Positions 35,001-45,700 of a stretch of 64,000 nucleotides of DNA are shown piece by piece. The translations under genes and the position numbers were made by a program. Position 1 is the stretch's first letter. Each line of letters begins with the position of its first letter. Origin of the DNA: Solenopsis invicta (Eukaryota > Arthropoda > Insecta > Hymenoptera > Formicidae); assembly GCF_016802725.1 (NCBI RefSeq), contig NC_052668.1, positions 27,654,001-27,718,000 of the forward strand, written 5' to 3'. The notes below the pieces were generated by a model. The model was given only the letters and a program-made list of their open reading frames with translations. It ran no database searches and had not been told where the DNA came from.

Positions 35001-35384
35001 GTTGCTATTTGATGCGTTTTGCAAAGTATGGCTGCAAATTACACATTATAGATTCTTATGATATAGAATATTTTAGAGAAACGTAATAAGTCTATAAGAA
35101 AAACGTTTTGACAAGCACACACGTCGTAAATTTTCTTTGATGTTTCATACAGAATGAAGAACATTTTACTTGCAACGCATTAGATTGCGTTCCCTTTATA
35201 AACGTAACACCGTTTCAGTAAATTAAGTGTATTTAATAAAGTAGTTAATTAAGCTGTGCACGTGCAAACGAAGAAATACAGTGGTCAATGATAAGAGTAA
35301 TTAATACAATTAAAAAAATAAAATTATATTTTTCGTAAGTGGATAGATGCTTTTATATTGCTATTTATTTGTTTAAGTGTGTGT

Positions 35385-35960
35385 TTATGATACATTAAGG
35401 ATTTTTTTAAAGCAAGTATTTACGGTTTCACAAATAAATTTAGCAGAGTAGTTATTTGTTAAAAGAATATCAGTAATAAACTCTATATTTTTTTCATGGA
35501 ATTTTGGAGCTGATAAAAATGAACTGTCAACCATCCCCATCGTTGTTCCTCTTTTTTTGTGATAAGAGATATCCCGAAAAAAGTAAGGCATCCGCCTAAA
35601 AATGTAGGCAACAGTCAAAAACTTAAAAACTATTATTTTTAATAACGATGATATCCAAGAAGTTTATCTTGTCAACTTCTATTTCTGTCATAAATTGCAT
35701 TTTAGGAAGAAAAGCGTTAAACATTATTAGAATGAAGTCAATCAATTTACTCGAAATTGTAATCACGACATCGTCAATGTATCTAAAGTAAAAAGATAGA
35801 GAAACTCCAATATTTTATAAGACTCTTGCTTAACTAGGTTATTTATAGGATAGTGGAGATCCCATTATTGTTAGGAGAAGAATAATTTATTCTTAAATGG
35901 GAAAACTCTTAAGACTAGAATAAAATAACTTTCGTGTTGTCTCATTAATTTCTTCATTTA
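35385..35960 (-). pseudogene. Penelope-like reverse transcriptase fragment
   Basis: Minus strand: FRYIDDVVITISS (catalytic box), then KMQFMTEIEVDKINFLDII, then, after a break, YHKKRGTTMGMVDSSFLSAP and ITDILLTNNYSAKFI in an open 77-codon piece (35385-35618). These align in order with the 9038 protein. Frames are broken and both ends are lost. Confidence 0.75.
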
Positions 35961-36020
35961 GGTTAGACAATGGAAATTTATGCAAATTTTATAACATTTA
36001 GACTAGTACGATACACCACG

Positions 36021-36110
36021 AAGAGTTAACTAACAAGCCTGGTTTCCAAATTGTCCTAGCATACATCAGGGAGATGCTAGAACAATTCGGAAACCAGGCT
36101 AGTTGGTTCC
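36021..36110. repeat. Imperfect hairpin
   Basis: AACAAGCCTGGTTTCCAAAT faces its inverse ATTCGGAAACCAGGCTAGTT with about 30 bases between, including TCCTAGCAT / ATGCTAGA. It lies 40 bp downstream of the receptor stop codon; it may be a small MITE. Confidence 0.55.
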
Positions 36111-36149
36111 CGACAATTAATCGCTAAGGTTTTAACATAACGGAATCTG

Positions 36150-37756
36150 TTAATTCTGTGAGTATGTTTGGTTTTTCTTTGTCATTTTCAAAATAAGCTT
36201 CTTCAGCATGCTTACATCTTTAGGTTGTTTATAAAGTTGACTGACGACTACTAGATAAGTGATAATCACCTCGACAAACTGAAAAACAAATTTACTTCAT
36301 TTAATTTTTTTAATAACTATTATTTTCATTAAAATTCAAAAAGAGCTGATTCTACGAAAATTGTAATAAAATAAATAAATAATATATTTACCGTTGTGAA
36401 CAAAGCATTGTTTATTTCAAAAAAATTGCAGGCTGTAAATGCTATTCGATTCTGTTGCAGTTGAATCGAAAAATCATTGATCTCTTTTGTAACACACTCT
36501 TGATCCAGGTTTCCACGCAATAAATTTTCCTTGATGTTGTACCTCAAATTGTGATTCCGACTGAACTCTTGTTGGCCACCTAAATCTTCCAGTAGAGGTC
36601 GCATTTCTAGATTCGATAGATTACTCGCCTCATGATTATCAAGATTCGCAGATTTGTAATTTAATATAATTATATATATAATTTTTCCAGTCCTGTTAGA
36701 TTCTTGACATGCAAGCGTACAAACCCAGCAAATCAAATAGAATTGCGTGACATATGCAATGAAACAGAAATTCTGTAACAGTGTAAACTCGTAGTCTTTG
36801 TGGTCCATGTCATAAATGTAAACCTTGAATAGCACATCCAAAGCCACGGTAAAACAATTCGCTAAGCAGAAAAGGAGATGAAGACTATGAATGTCGTGCA
36901 CCATGTTGACGAGATCACAAATATCTGTACAACAGAATTTACAATTCGACTATGATATCATCACAGTCTCTTCATAGATTGTATTAAATTATACGTATTA
37001 AGAGCAATATACATTTATATTATCAGATTATTTAACTTAATATGCGCAAAGCTTACCAGTATGTAATTTTCTGATGTTTCTAATCTTCAACGCGATCCAT
37101 AATACATCAGATGACTTGTCTACCTGACCGATTAATTTATTTACTGTTTGAAATCTGCAATATAACACATAAACGATAACGTCGAAGACGAAGCTATTAA
37201 TCAACGACTGGCATAACATGTAGTAAAGACGCAAATCTGACCCTCCAATCACGACAAGGTATCTTATATGTGTTTGAAAGCAATAATAATATAAAGAGGT
37301 AAAGATCAGTATTAAAGGATAGGGTGTGAACGTCGCGAATACTGCTAGCGCTACGACAATTTTTATAGATCGGTCATTCATTGATATTTCTTTCTTCATC
37401 TTCTGATCGAGTTCCTTTAATCTATCCATCAGTTCCAGCCACTTGTTGTACTGTCTAATTCCGTGATAAATGTAATAATAGGCTGATACGTAACACATCA
37501 CTTTATTTAGGCAGTATACGTATTCAAATATGTCTAACTCATGAATGTAAGGGAAGATATCTGATGCTTCGTATATTACGCTAATGAAACACACAGTCAT
37601 ATGAATTATACGTATGATTATTGTTATAGCTTTGGGACACTTTCGCGGATGAGCAACACCGACACCTAGGAACCATGATGCGTATGATATTGGACGTAAG
37701 ATGCGCTCCATCGACGGCGAGTTATCTTTTACTTGTACATGAATTTCCTTCTCCAT
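36150..37756 (-). CDS. Insect gustatory receptor, 453 aa, 3 exons
   Basis: Seven-transmembrane chemoreceptor of the insect GR family, acting in the dendrite membrane of taste neurons as a ligand-gated channel subunit. Exons (minus): 37057-37756 (phase 1 out), 36392-36924, 36150-36278; introns are GT-AG and the joined frame has no stop. Exon 1 begins MEKEIHVQVKDNSP and covers several hydrophobic helices (e.g. YPLILIFTSLYYY, SFVFDVIVYVLY). Exon 2 gives DICDLVNMVHDIHSLHLLF, a long intracellular loop with a charged stretch (LEMRPLLEDLGGQQEF), then FFEINNALFTT. Exon 3 carries VEVIITYLVVVSQL, the conserved C-terminal TYhhhhhQF motif with Leu in place of Phe, then a 25-residue basic tail. Short phase-0 C-terminal exon is typical of GRs. 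Ligand unknown. Confidence 0.9.
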
Positions 37757-37859
37757 TTTCGCTTCTTAAGCGAAAGCAACTGTATAACAAAGAAACGCGT
37801 TTTACAAAGTATAACTACTGACTACCAGAGTCTGGATCTTAGTTAGTTAGCGCTTTCGC

Positions 37860-38190
37860 CCACTCCGAGTAGTAGAACATGCTTAAGGAAATAGACCAAT
37901 TTTCTTATAAATCTGGTTATGAAACTATAGAACTATACAAGAATATGTGCTTCCTGCTTCACGGCATACTAACGCGCGTGGCCTTGCCTCTCGCGACGCA
38001 CGGTATTCGTAGTGGGGAAAAACGCTACGGAAATCCAGACTCTGCTGGAGAAGGACGGCGACTTTAGTGTGGTGAGTATGGAATACTCCACATTCGAGTT
38101 TTTTCCAGGTATGAAATTCCACACTTGGAATCCCGAAAAAAAAACAAAATTAAATAAATTTTTTTCTGAATTATATGTATACAGGGTGTT
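37860..38190. other. GC-richer stretch, possibly a transposase fragment
   Basis: A plus-strand frame contains GKNATEIQTLLEKDG, faintly like the helix-turn-helix start of mariner transposases, but it is too short to assign. Next to it, TATACAGGGTGTTTG (38179) looks like a mariner-type element end. Confidence 0.25.
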
Positions 38191-38196
38191 TGTTAA

Positions 38197-38532
38197 GGGG
38201 ATGCTAAAGTCGTCCTTTTTTACCGACCGAACGTTAATTTTCGGGTATGCCGTTCTTCTAATTGCATTTACAGATTTAAAAATCCTTTTCCATAATTAAA
38301 GTATAGACAGTAATGTATAATGGACGCTATATAAAGATAATGAAAACAAAAAAAATTAGAAAATTATTCTCAATTTTTTTTGTTTTCTTTATCCTTATAT
38401 AGCGTCCATTACACATTACTGTCTATACTTTAATTGTGGAAAAGGATTTTTAAATCTGTAAATGCAATTAGAAGAACGGCATGTCCAAAAATTAACGTTC
38501 GGTCGGTAAAAAAGGACGACTTTAGCATCACC
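38197..38532. mobile_element. Palindromic TTAA-bounded element
   Basis: TTAA at 38193-38196 and 38533-38536. Arms of about 155 bp are near-perfect inverse copies starting GGGGATGCTAAAGTCGTCC, meeting at a short centre near 38360. Non-coding; open frames on it are palindrome artefacts. Confidence 0.75.
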
Positions 38533-38536
38533 TTAA

Positions 38537-39075
38537 GAGGATGCTATAGTGACCGAAGAACTTCCTCGACGTCGGCATTGCAGATTATTTTTCGAGGGAG
38601 ACCAGGCTATCGCTCTTTGTCCAACGCATAGATCTGTCTTTGTTTTTCGATTATTTCGCCATCTGCGAAAAGACCTATCAACTACAGCCACTGCTCTTCT
38701 TGCCATCGTTTACGTGCGTTAAGCGAAATTTGGACACGTACAGCTGTTCACCTATTAAACTTTTTTGTTAGGTTGTCGACTGAAACGATACACAGTCAGT
38801 GTTGTTTGTTAGAGTTTTCTGAAGTTCGCCCTGGTCTCTTTTATACATACGAGCTACAGAACGTCAGTAAATAACAAAAATTAACCTTGGTTGACAGATC
38901 CACGAGTCGAAAATAAATGAATTTTTAACTTTTTGATCGATCATAAAATTTACCAGAGCAGACTTTGTTTTGGTGCGTACTTTTATTTTGCAAAAGGATT
39001 TTGTGATCTGTAAAGCCAATTCAAAAATTAATGAACACTGTAATGGTCGGTAATTTCCGTCAGTATAGCATCCTC
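38537..39075. mobile_element. 539-bp TTAA-bounded element adjoining the previous one
   Basis: Begins GAGGATGCTATAGTGACC after the TTAA at 38533-38536 and ends with the inverse (AGTATAGCATCCTC) before TTAA 39076-39079. It shares its left TTAA with the neighbour. A subterminal AAAGGATTTTGTGATCTG motif resembles one inside 38197-38532. Confidence 0.7.
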
Positions 39076-39199
39076 TTAATGGTTGTCCTCACGTTTTACA
39101 TAAAAGCATGTTTTACCGACTGCACTTGTTTTTATAAACGCTTCTTTCATGACGTAGAGCCTCGAGCAGTGTATGTACATTGCAATACCCATACTTGCA

Positions 39200-39342
39200 G
39201 GGTGCTTTCCAGCTACGACACAAGTCGACACTGTGTAACACAGTGTCCATTAGTGTAAGAGAGAAAATTTTAGTTGTCTTACTCACACTAATGGACACTG
39301 TGTTACACAGTGTCGACTTGTGTCGTAGCTGGAAAGCATCCT
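39200..39342. repeat. 143-bp near-perfect palindrome
   Basis: GGGTGCTTTCCAGCTACGAC at the left and GTCGTAGCTGGAAAGCATCC at the right; the arms are almost identical for about 60 bp with a 20-base centre. Probably a MITE, or part of a larger one. Confidence 0.7.
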
Positions 39343-39819
39343 AAATCTAGTAGTCCAAGATGGGATGGAGCAAGTATCTATTGCAAAAAATTTCATCGAT
39401 AGTGTAAAAGAGATGATAAACTTCATTCACGACTCTCCTAAGCGACTTGCACAATTTAAAAACCTTTAATCAGAAGATAGTCCTGCATTAATGCAATTTG
39501 TCCGACCAGATACAAATATTTAATTTAAATAACATATACTTTAATCTTTATTAGAGAGTATAGTATTCATATTTGCATTGTGTAGGATATATATTAGCAT
39601 ATAATAGTATCATATAGGAGAGACCGGGGCAAAACATCGATAATTAAACTTTAATTTTTTAATTAACTTTTGTTTTTCGTATTAAAATATAGCTAGCAAA
39701 ACGTGTTTTTGTTACTATTTTAATTATGTAAAAGGATTTTGCGATCTGCAAAACCAATTAAAAGTTATCTATGCACAAAAATAAGCATGTATAAAAACCG
39801 GTCCAGCATCGCTTTAAGA

Positions 39820-39957
39820 AATCCATAATGTAACACTGGATGTTTTTAAAACGTTTTCAAGATATCCACAGATCTAAACTGGATGTTTTTAATCTGTCCA
39901 AAACGTCCAATATAAACATTTTAAGTATGTTTTTAAAACGTCACTGTGTTGTTTGGG
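39820..39957. mobile_element. Right end of a CCCA-type element at the duplication border
   Basis: Ends CACTGTGTTGTTTGGG at 39957, where homology to unit A begins. The interior has scattered GTTTTTAAAACG-like palindromic words. The end resembles those of 56813-59565 and 57367-57747 (CCCAnnnAnCACA). Just before it, at 39808-39818, is a separate TTAA-type end (CCAGCATCGCTTTAA). Confidence 0.45.
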
Positions 39958-40413
39958 TTCTTTTTTAAACATCAAAATAAATCGATTTTTGTAAAAGTAA
40001 ATTTAATCGATAACGTTATTATTTTAAATGTACAAAAATATAAAAATACCTTCAACAAACCTAAATCAAACCAATACCAAAACGACCTTGATTTCTAAAT
40101 CATTTTACCTAGTCAGAAATAATTCTTTATAAAGGGAAAAGGTAAATTATATTTTTGTTCTGGACGGGATGTTCTCGGAAAACAAAAATAGCTCCTTGAA
40201 ACGATGTCGTTTTGATGTCGAATGAAAGTCAAAAATTTCTCGAAATTGGAATCAAAAATTCATCAAAATTAACGAAAATTTCGATAATATTTTACTTTTA
40301 TTTTCTACATCTTAGCGACATTGTTTCGAGAAACTCGAACTATTTCGAACTATTTCTGCCTTGGAATGAATCAAACAAGGGTATTAATTATTAATTCCAT
40401 GATGTGTATATAT

Positions 40414-40680
40414 TGCTGTACTCGACAAGACGAGCACACAAAACACTCGCAAAAGGAAGAACAAACGCACGACACGAAATAATTAAACACTCTTTTATAT
40501 AAAAGAACACTGACTTTAATCTAATAACTTTGTACAATAAAACCGTAGCGGAATAATCAGAATATCTCGTGACAGCTCCGCGTCTCGAAACAGAACAAAA
40601 GCCGGCCGCGCTTCTTTTATCAAATCGATCGATCTTCCTTCGGCCAGCTTCTCAAGCTCAGCCGAAAAGCGAGTATAACA
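40414..40680. mobile_element. Solo LTR of an LTR retrotransposon
   Basis: 267 bp starting TGCTGTACTCG and ending CGAGTATAACA, so TG...CA with inverted ends. ATAT is repeated at both borders. Unit A has the uninterrupted sequence at about 3946. Inside are TATATAAAAG (near 40495) and AATAAA (near 40539), in the order expected of an LTR promoter and polyadenylation signal, plus a GC-rich 3' part. Confidence 0.75.
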
Positions 40681-42701
40681 ATATATTTATGTATTATATG
40701 TAGAATAAAGACGGAATAAAGGCTAACCTTATTCGTTCATGATACAGACTGTGTGATTATTTTATATAACATTAAATACAAGTTTTAATTAGTTTTTAAG
40801 GAGAATGATTATTACAGTAAGATATGTTAAATGAGTCACAGATACCATTTGAAAAAATAGTCCAGTCTCGGACCAAACTATATTCTCCATATTTGTATTC
40901 AAGTGATATCGTATTTTCACTTCATAGTTACAGAATCGCGAATTTTCTTGTGAGATGAAGTGAACAATCTCACCTAAGTTGCAGAATTGACCCCAGATGC
41001 TGCTTTCCAATCAGCGTTTGTATTAGGGCATAAATTCCGCTCGCTGAAAACATCTTTTATCCTAAACAAGTAGGTTATACAAAATATCAAACTAAGTAAA
41101 GAATGCAAGAGCTATGCACTTGTATCTTGCTTGTTATCCATCCTTTACTTTTTCTCTACATTTACACTTCATGAAATAATCATTACGCCTTATATTTTCT
41201 ACAGTAATCATTTTACGTAGATCGTGATACACGAACGAGCTACTTTTACATAAAAAAATTAATATAACTCACGACATTTTTGTTAATATTAACAATAAAA
41301 AACTGAAATCACAACATAATACTAATATAGCATGAAGGCACATAACAGAATAGTTGTGAGCAAACTATCTTTACATCTTCTACTTTTTTTCTTTTGCAGC
41401 GCAATATGTACATCCCAGCGCGGCGTAAATATCGACTTTACCCTCTATGTATAATATCATGTTGAAAAAATTAATGTTAACTACACGTTTTGCTATATAT
41501 TTGCTACGCATTTATTGAATCAAAGAAAAATACGTTACGAATTTGCAGACATGTGATTGCTTATACATGTAGGAGGATGGTACAAGGGTAAACAGTTAGC
41601 ATCATTAGTATGATCATATGACAATATGACAACAATATGACAACAATATGATAGCAATATGATAGCAAAAATAATTCGTTGATCCTCTTAAGGAACGTAA
41701 TAAAAACATGACGGTAACAAAATCTGCATAATGATTTATGTATATTGCTGTGTATACGTCTTCAAATTATGAAAGTTTTTATTTATAGTTTGTTGTTCAC
41801 AAAGTGTTGGCAATAACAAACTGTCACCCGCGAGCAGTATGCACTGTTAACAGATAAACGCCGCAAAATTTTTTGTAAATAAAAACCATACAATATACAA
41901 TAAAAGGCATAGCGTTAAAAGAGTTTTGACAAGGAGAAAGTAACTCCAGTATTTTCGCCGCATCTAACAAAAACTTAATTAATTCAAGTCAATTTATTAT
42001 ATTTGAAAAAAATGAACTGTCACAATAAAAATTTTACTGTCTACTATTATATAAAAATTAAAAATTTATAATATTTCTTATTTTTGGAAAAAAAACTTTA
42101 AAAACCTTGCATTTTTGCTATATTTCAAAAGTGGAATCCAGTTACTCATGAATATATGACCATATGTGACATATGTATAAATATAGATTTTTCAAATATA
42201 GAGAGGTTCAAATATAGATTTTTCCGTATTTACCATTGTAGTATAACTGTTTCTGATGTGAATTTTCATATAGCATCAAAGTCACATGTAGACGCTTTCT
42301 TTTCTATTACATTTACATTTACGTTTTACATTTTTGATTAATTTTTACTTACAATATTGTTTAAAATTTAATGAAATGTGTTTCTTATTTATTATTGAAA
42401 TATATTATATGATGACGCAAAGAAGAAATAATAATAAGTCATAAATGAGAATTTTAAGCAAGAATACGGAAATAAATCGTATAATAAAATGAGGGGATAG
42501 AAATTTATAAGGATAAGTACAAAAGGCAAAATATATATTACATTGCAAATAGATAAAATATTTTATAAGGACATAAAACGTTAACAAAGAATTAATAACT
42601 CAAATTAATATGCAGTGAATTATATTAAACGCAACTGTTGATCTAAAGGTAAAATACATTTATCAACAAGAAAAGCAAATTCTGTGGATCACAGGAAATC
42701 A

Positions 42702-45700
42702 TCACAGGAATTCCGAGGAAGAGTTGCCGACATTTCGATGACGTGTCTTATTCATTTGATTGAGTATAAGGTCGTAACAATTCTTCTTCACATTCTTACC
42801 CCATAGAAAGTCAAGATGATTAAATTTCTTGTCCGCTATTAAAATTTTACTGGCGAGATTACCCAGCTCCCTGCTCAACTTATCCACATCCTAAAAAAAT
42901 TATAATATAAAGAAAAATGTTTACAAAAATGTAAATCTCTAATTACATTAGATACTTTTATGCTAAGATCAATAGAAGAAACTCTAGATTTTTTTATAAC
43001 TTGTCACAATTGAGCATCAAACTAGTAGCATTTTGATGCTTAGTATTAGAACATTAAATAAAAAAACTTTAATTGTCCTAAAGGAAGATAAATGATTCAA
43101 ATATCAAAAATTAAGAAATATATTTAAGATATAAATAAGTCGCTCCATATAGAAAAAAACACGAACCTTAGTATTTGCTAACCAATCGTTTGCACTGTAA
43201 TATAGATGAACTGGTGCTGTGATCTTGGGCAAATCATATTTTGGTGGAACAAGTGAGTGGTATTTTTCTAAATTGTCAAGCTCATAATCATATTGTTGGA
43301 ACCTTCCCGCTGAGATCATCATTCCTATTAATAGAGTTTGGTGGTGTTATTATGGAACATGGTTTGAGAATTTAAAATATAATGTATATCGCAGGTAGAT
43401 TTTTATAATGCATATGACAAAGATCGAACATTTACAATTACTTTGCTGGTGGACGCTAAAAATTGTTTATGGCTGGTATTCAGTCTATTCTTATTTCAAT
43501 ACCATCTTAAATAATGCCTTAAGATGCTAATACAGCTTTGTGATTGATTAATTAGATTTTAAGATAATATTGTTCTAAATAAAAAAATTGACTAAATACT
43601 GGTTATGTAATAAAAATATTTAATATTTAATTAAATTGATTGGACGTCCAAATATGTGGGTTATTCAATAAGTTTTAATCTTGAACACGAAGATAATATT
43701 ACTGATCGATCATGGTTGTAAAATGTGTTAGTTTCATTTTTTAAATAGTTGCTTTTAAATTTTTATATGCGTCATTTATAAACAGAATCTTGTAGTCATC
43801 ACTAATTTTCATAACATTTTATAAGTGTGTAGTATTTACTACAGTAAAGCCGTAAGTTGCAGTATTTTTAATTATTTACTACAAACGTTATTTTTGTAAA
43901 AATTATAAGAAATTTTAAATTCTTTTCTCTTCTATTATTAATAAAATTAAAATTTTTCATGAACACAAAAAATGTATTAGGATTGTACATGTATGCATAT
44001 AAACTAACAAAAAAATGTGCAAACTATTGTTTTCTATCGTCATTACATGCGTTTATTTATACATAATTTATATAAATATTTTTTTATAAAGTCAACACAT
44101 TACGAAATCTTTCAACGACTATATCTCGGAAACTATTCATCGGACAAGGCTAAAAAAATCGTCTTAAAGACAATTTTATAAGTTTTAACTGTTCCTACAT
44201 TTTTTGCCTTAGACAAATAAGAAATAATACTCTTATAAATACGTACTTAGAAACATATAGTAAAAGTTTTTCAACTGTATATCAGTAATTATTAGCCGTA
44301 TATCAAATCAATAACCAAAATGGTGAAAATTTAATAACTTTTTGTTTTGATAATAGCTATTTTAGGCACAGGAGTAGTCGTATATAAGATATTTCCAATA
44401 TATTTGCGATGAAATATTTCATTCAATGCAAATTCAAATGTTTTTAAAAATATCACCGAAACTATTAATCGTGTAATTTTAAATAAAAAATCATTTTGCA
44501 GATAATTTGTACACTCTTTTGATTTCTTTTTATACGTTTTGTACGTAGAAGTAGCCAAATGAAATATACTCAAAAAAAGAACAAATTGTAACAAAAATAA
44601 GGAATTTTTGTAAAAATCTAATTCACAATCAGTAACTATATTGGTCGTACAAGATTTGTAAAAAAAAAACTAAATTATGAAGAACTTTATTAGCTTTATT
44701 TTTTATTTAAATGTTAATTTTTATAAAATAAATTTAAAAGATAAACAAAAAATTAACTTTTTAAAAATAGCGCAATCCGCCATGACTCTACAAATGGGGT
44801 CATTTGGTATACATGTTTGTAAATATTACAAGCCTTTATACAAAAATTCAGCTTTTCAGCAATTATTTCACTTATTTTGTCAAAAACTTATTTCGTCAAA
44901 AACTTATTTCGTTGGCCTAATTTTATTGGGTTACACACAGTTCTCCTCTTGTTTGATATCTTTATAGTAGTATTATTTATGACACTATAACACGTCTGTC
45001 TAATTTACGGTCACATATCAGTAAAGTGTCATAACAATCATATAAGGTCAAAATGACGCCAATTGACTTTAAACGTTTGTCCTGCCTTAACTATTGATTA
45101 ATTAAAGTAAAATAATTATTAAACGTTTTTCAAATAATGTAAAATGTAAATTAGTTTCATGGTACATTAAATCTTAAATCGAACATAGCAAAACGTTATT
45201 CAACTAAAAGAAACGTAAAAAATAACTCTTTTTACTTAAAAAATCATAATTTTTTTTATTTTTAATGTTGTTTTAAGAAAATTTTTAGGGTATACTTTTC
45301 AGATATAGTATTTAAAAAAAAAATTATTTGTGTCATAGGGCATATTTAAAAAAAAAATATTTATTTTAAAGTATAAAAAAGTAATTTTCGAGAAAATAGA
45401 TTGACACTAAGCAGCGCCTTCGCCTAGGCAAAACTTAAAACTGTCGATATACAGGGTGATTCAGAACGACCCATGTGTCCCAGTAAAGACATATTCTTGA
45501 ATAAATTCTGAGACGATTTTTCCTGTACGAAAATTTTGTCCGACGCTTACTTTTTGAATAATAAAAGGATAAAGTTAGCGAATCACGGGCCGTGTACACA
45601 TGGTAGACAAAGGCGCCGCAACTCACCGTCCGACACGAGTAAGCGCCCGCGTCGGACGGTGAGTTGCGGCGCCTTTGTCTACCATGTGTACACGGCCCGT

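Noticed and set aside
34786..35061. 91-codon plus-strand frame
   Set aside because: Runs over a minisatellite and the antisense of a receptor fragment.
37879..38299. Possible mariner transposase start (GKNATEIQTLLEKDG)
   Set aside because: Only about 15 residues with weak resemblance and no downstream catalytic blocks; kept only as a low-confidence note.
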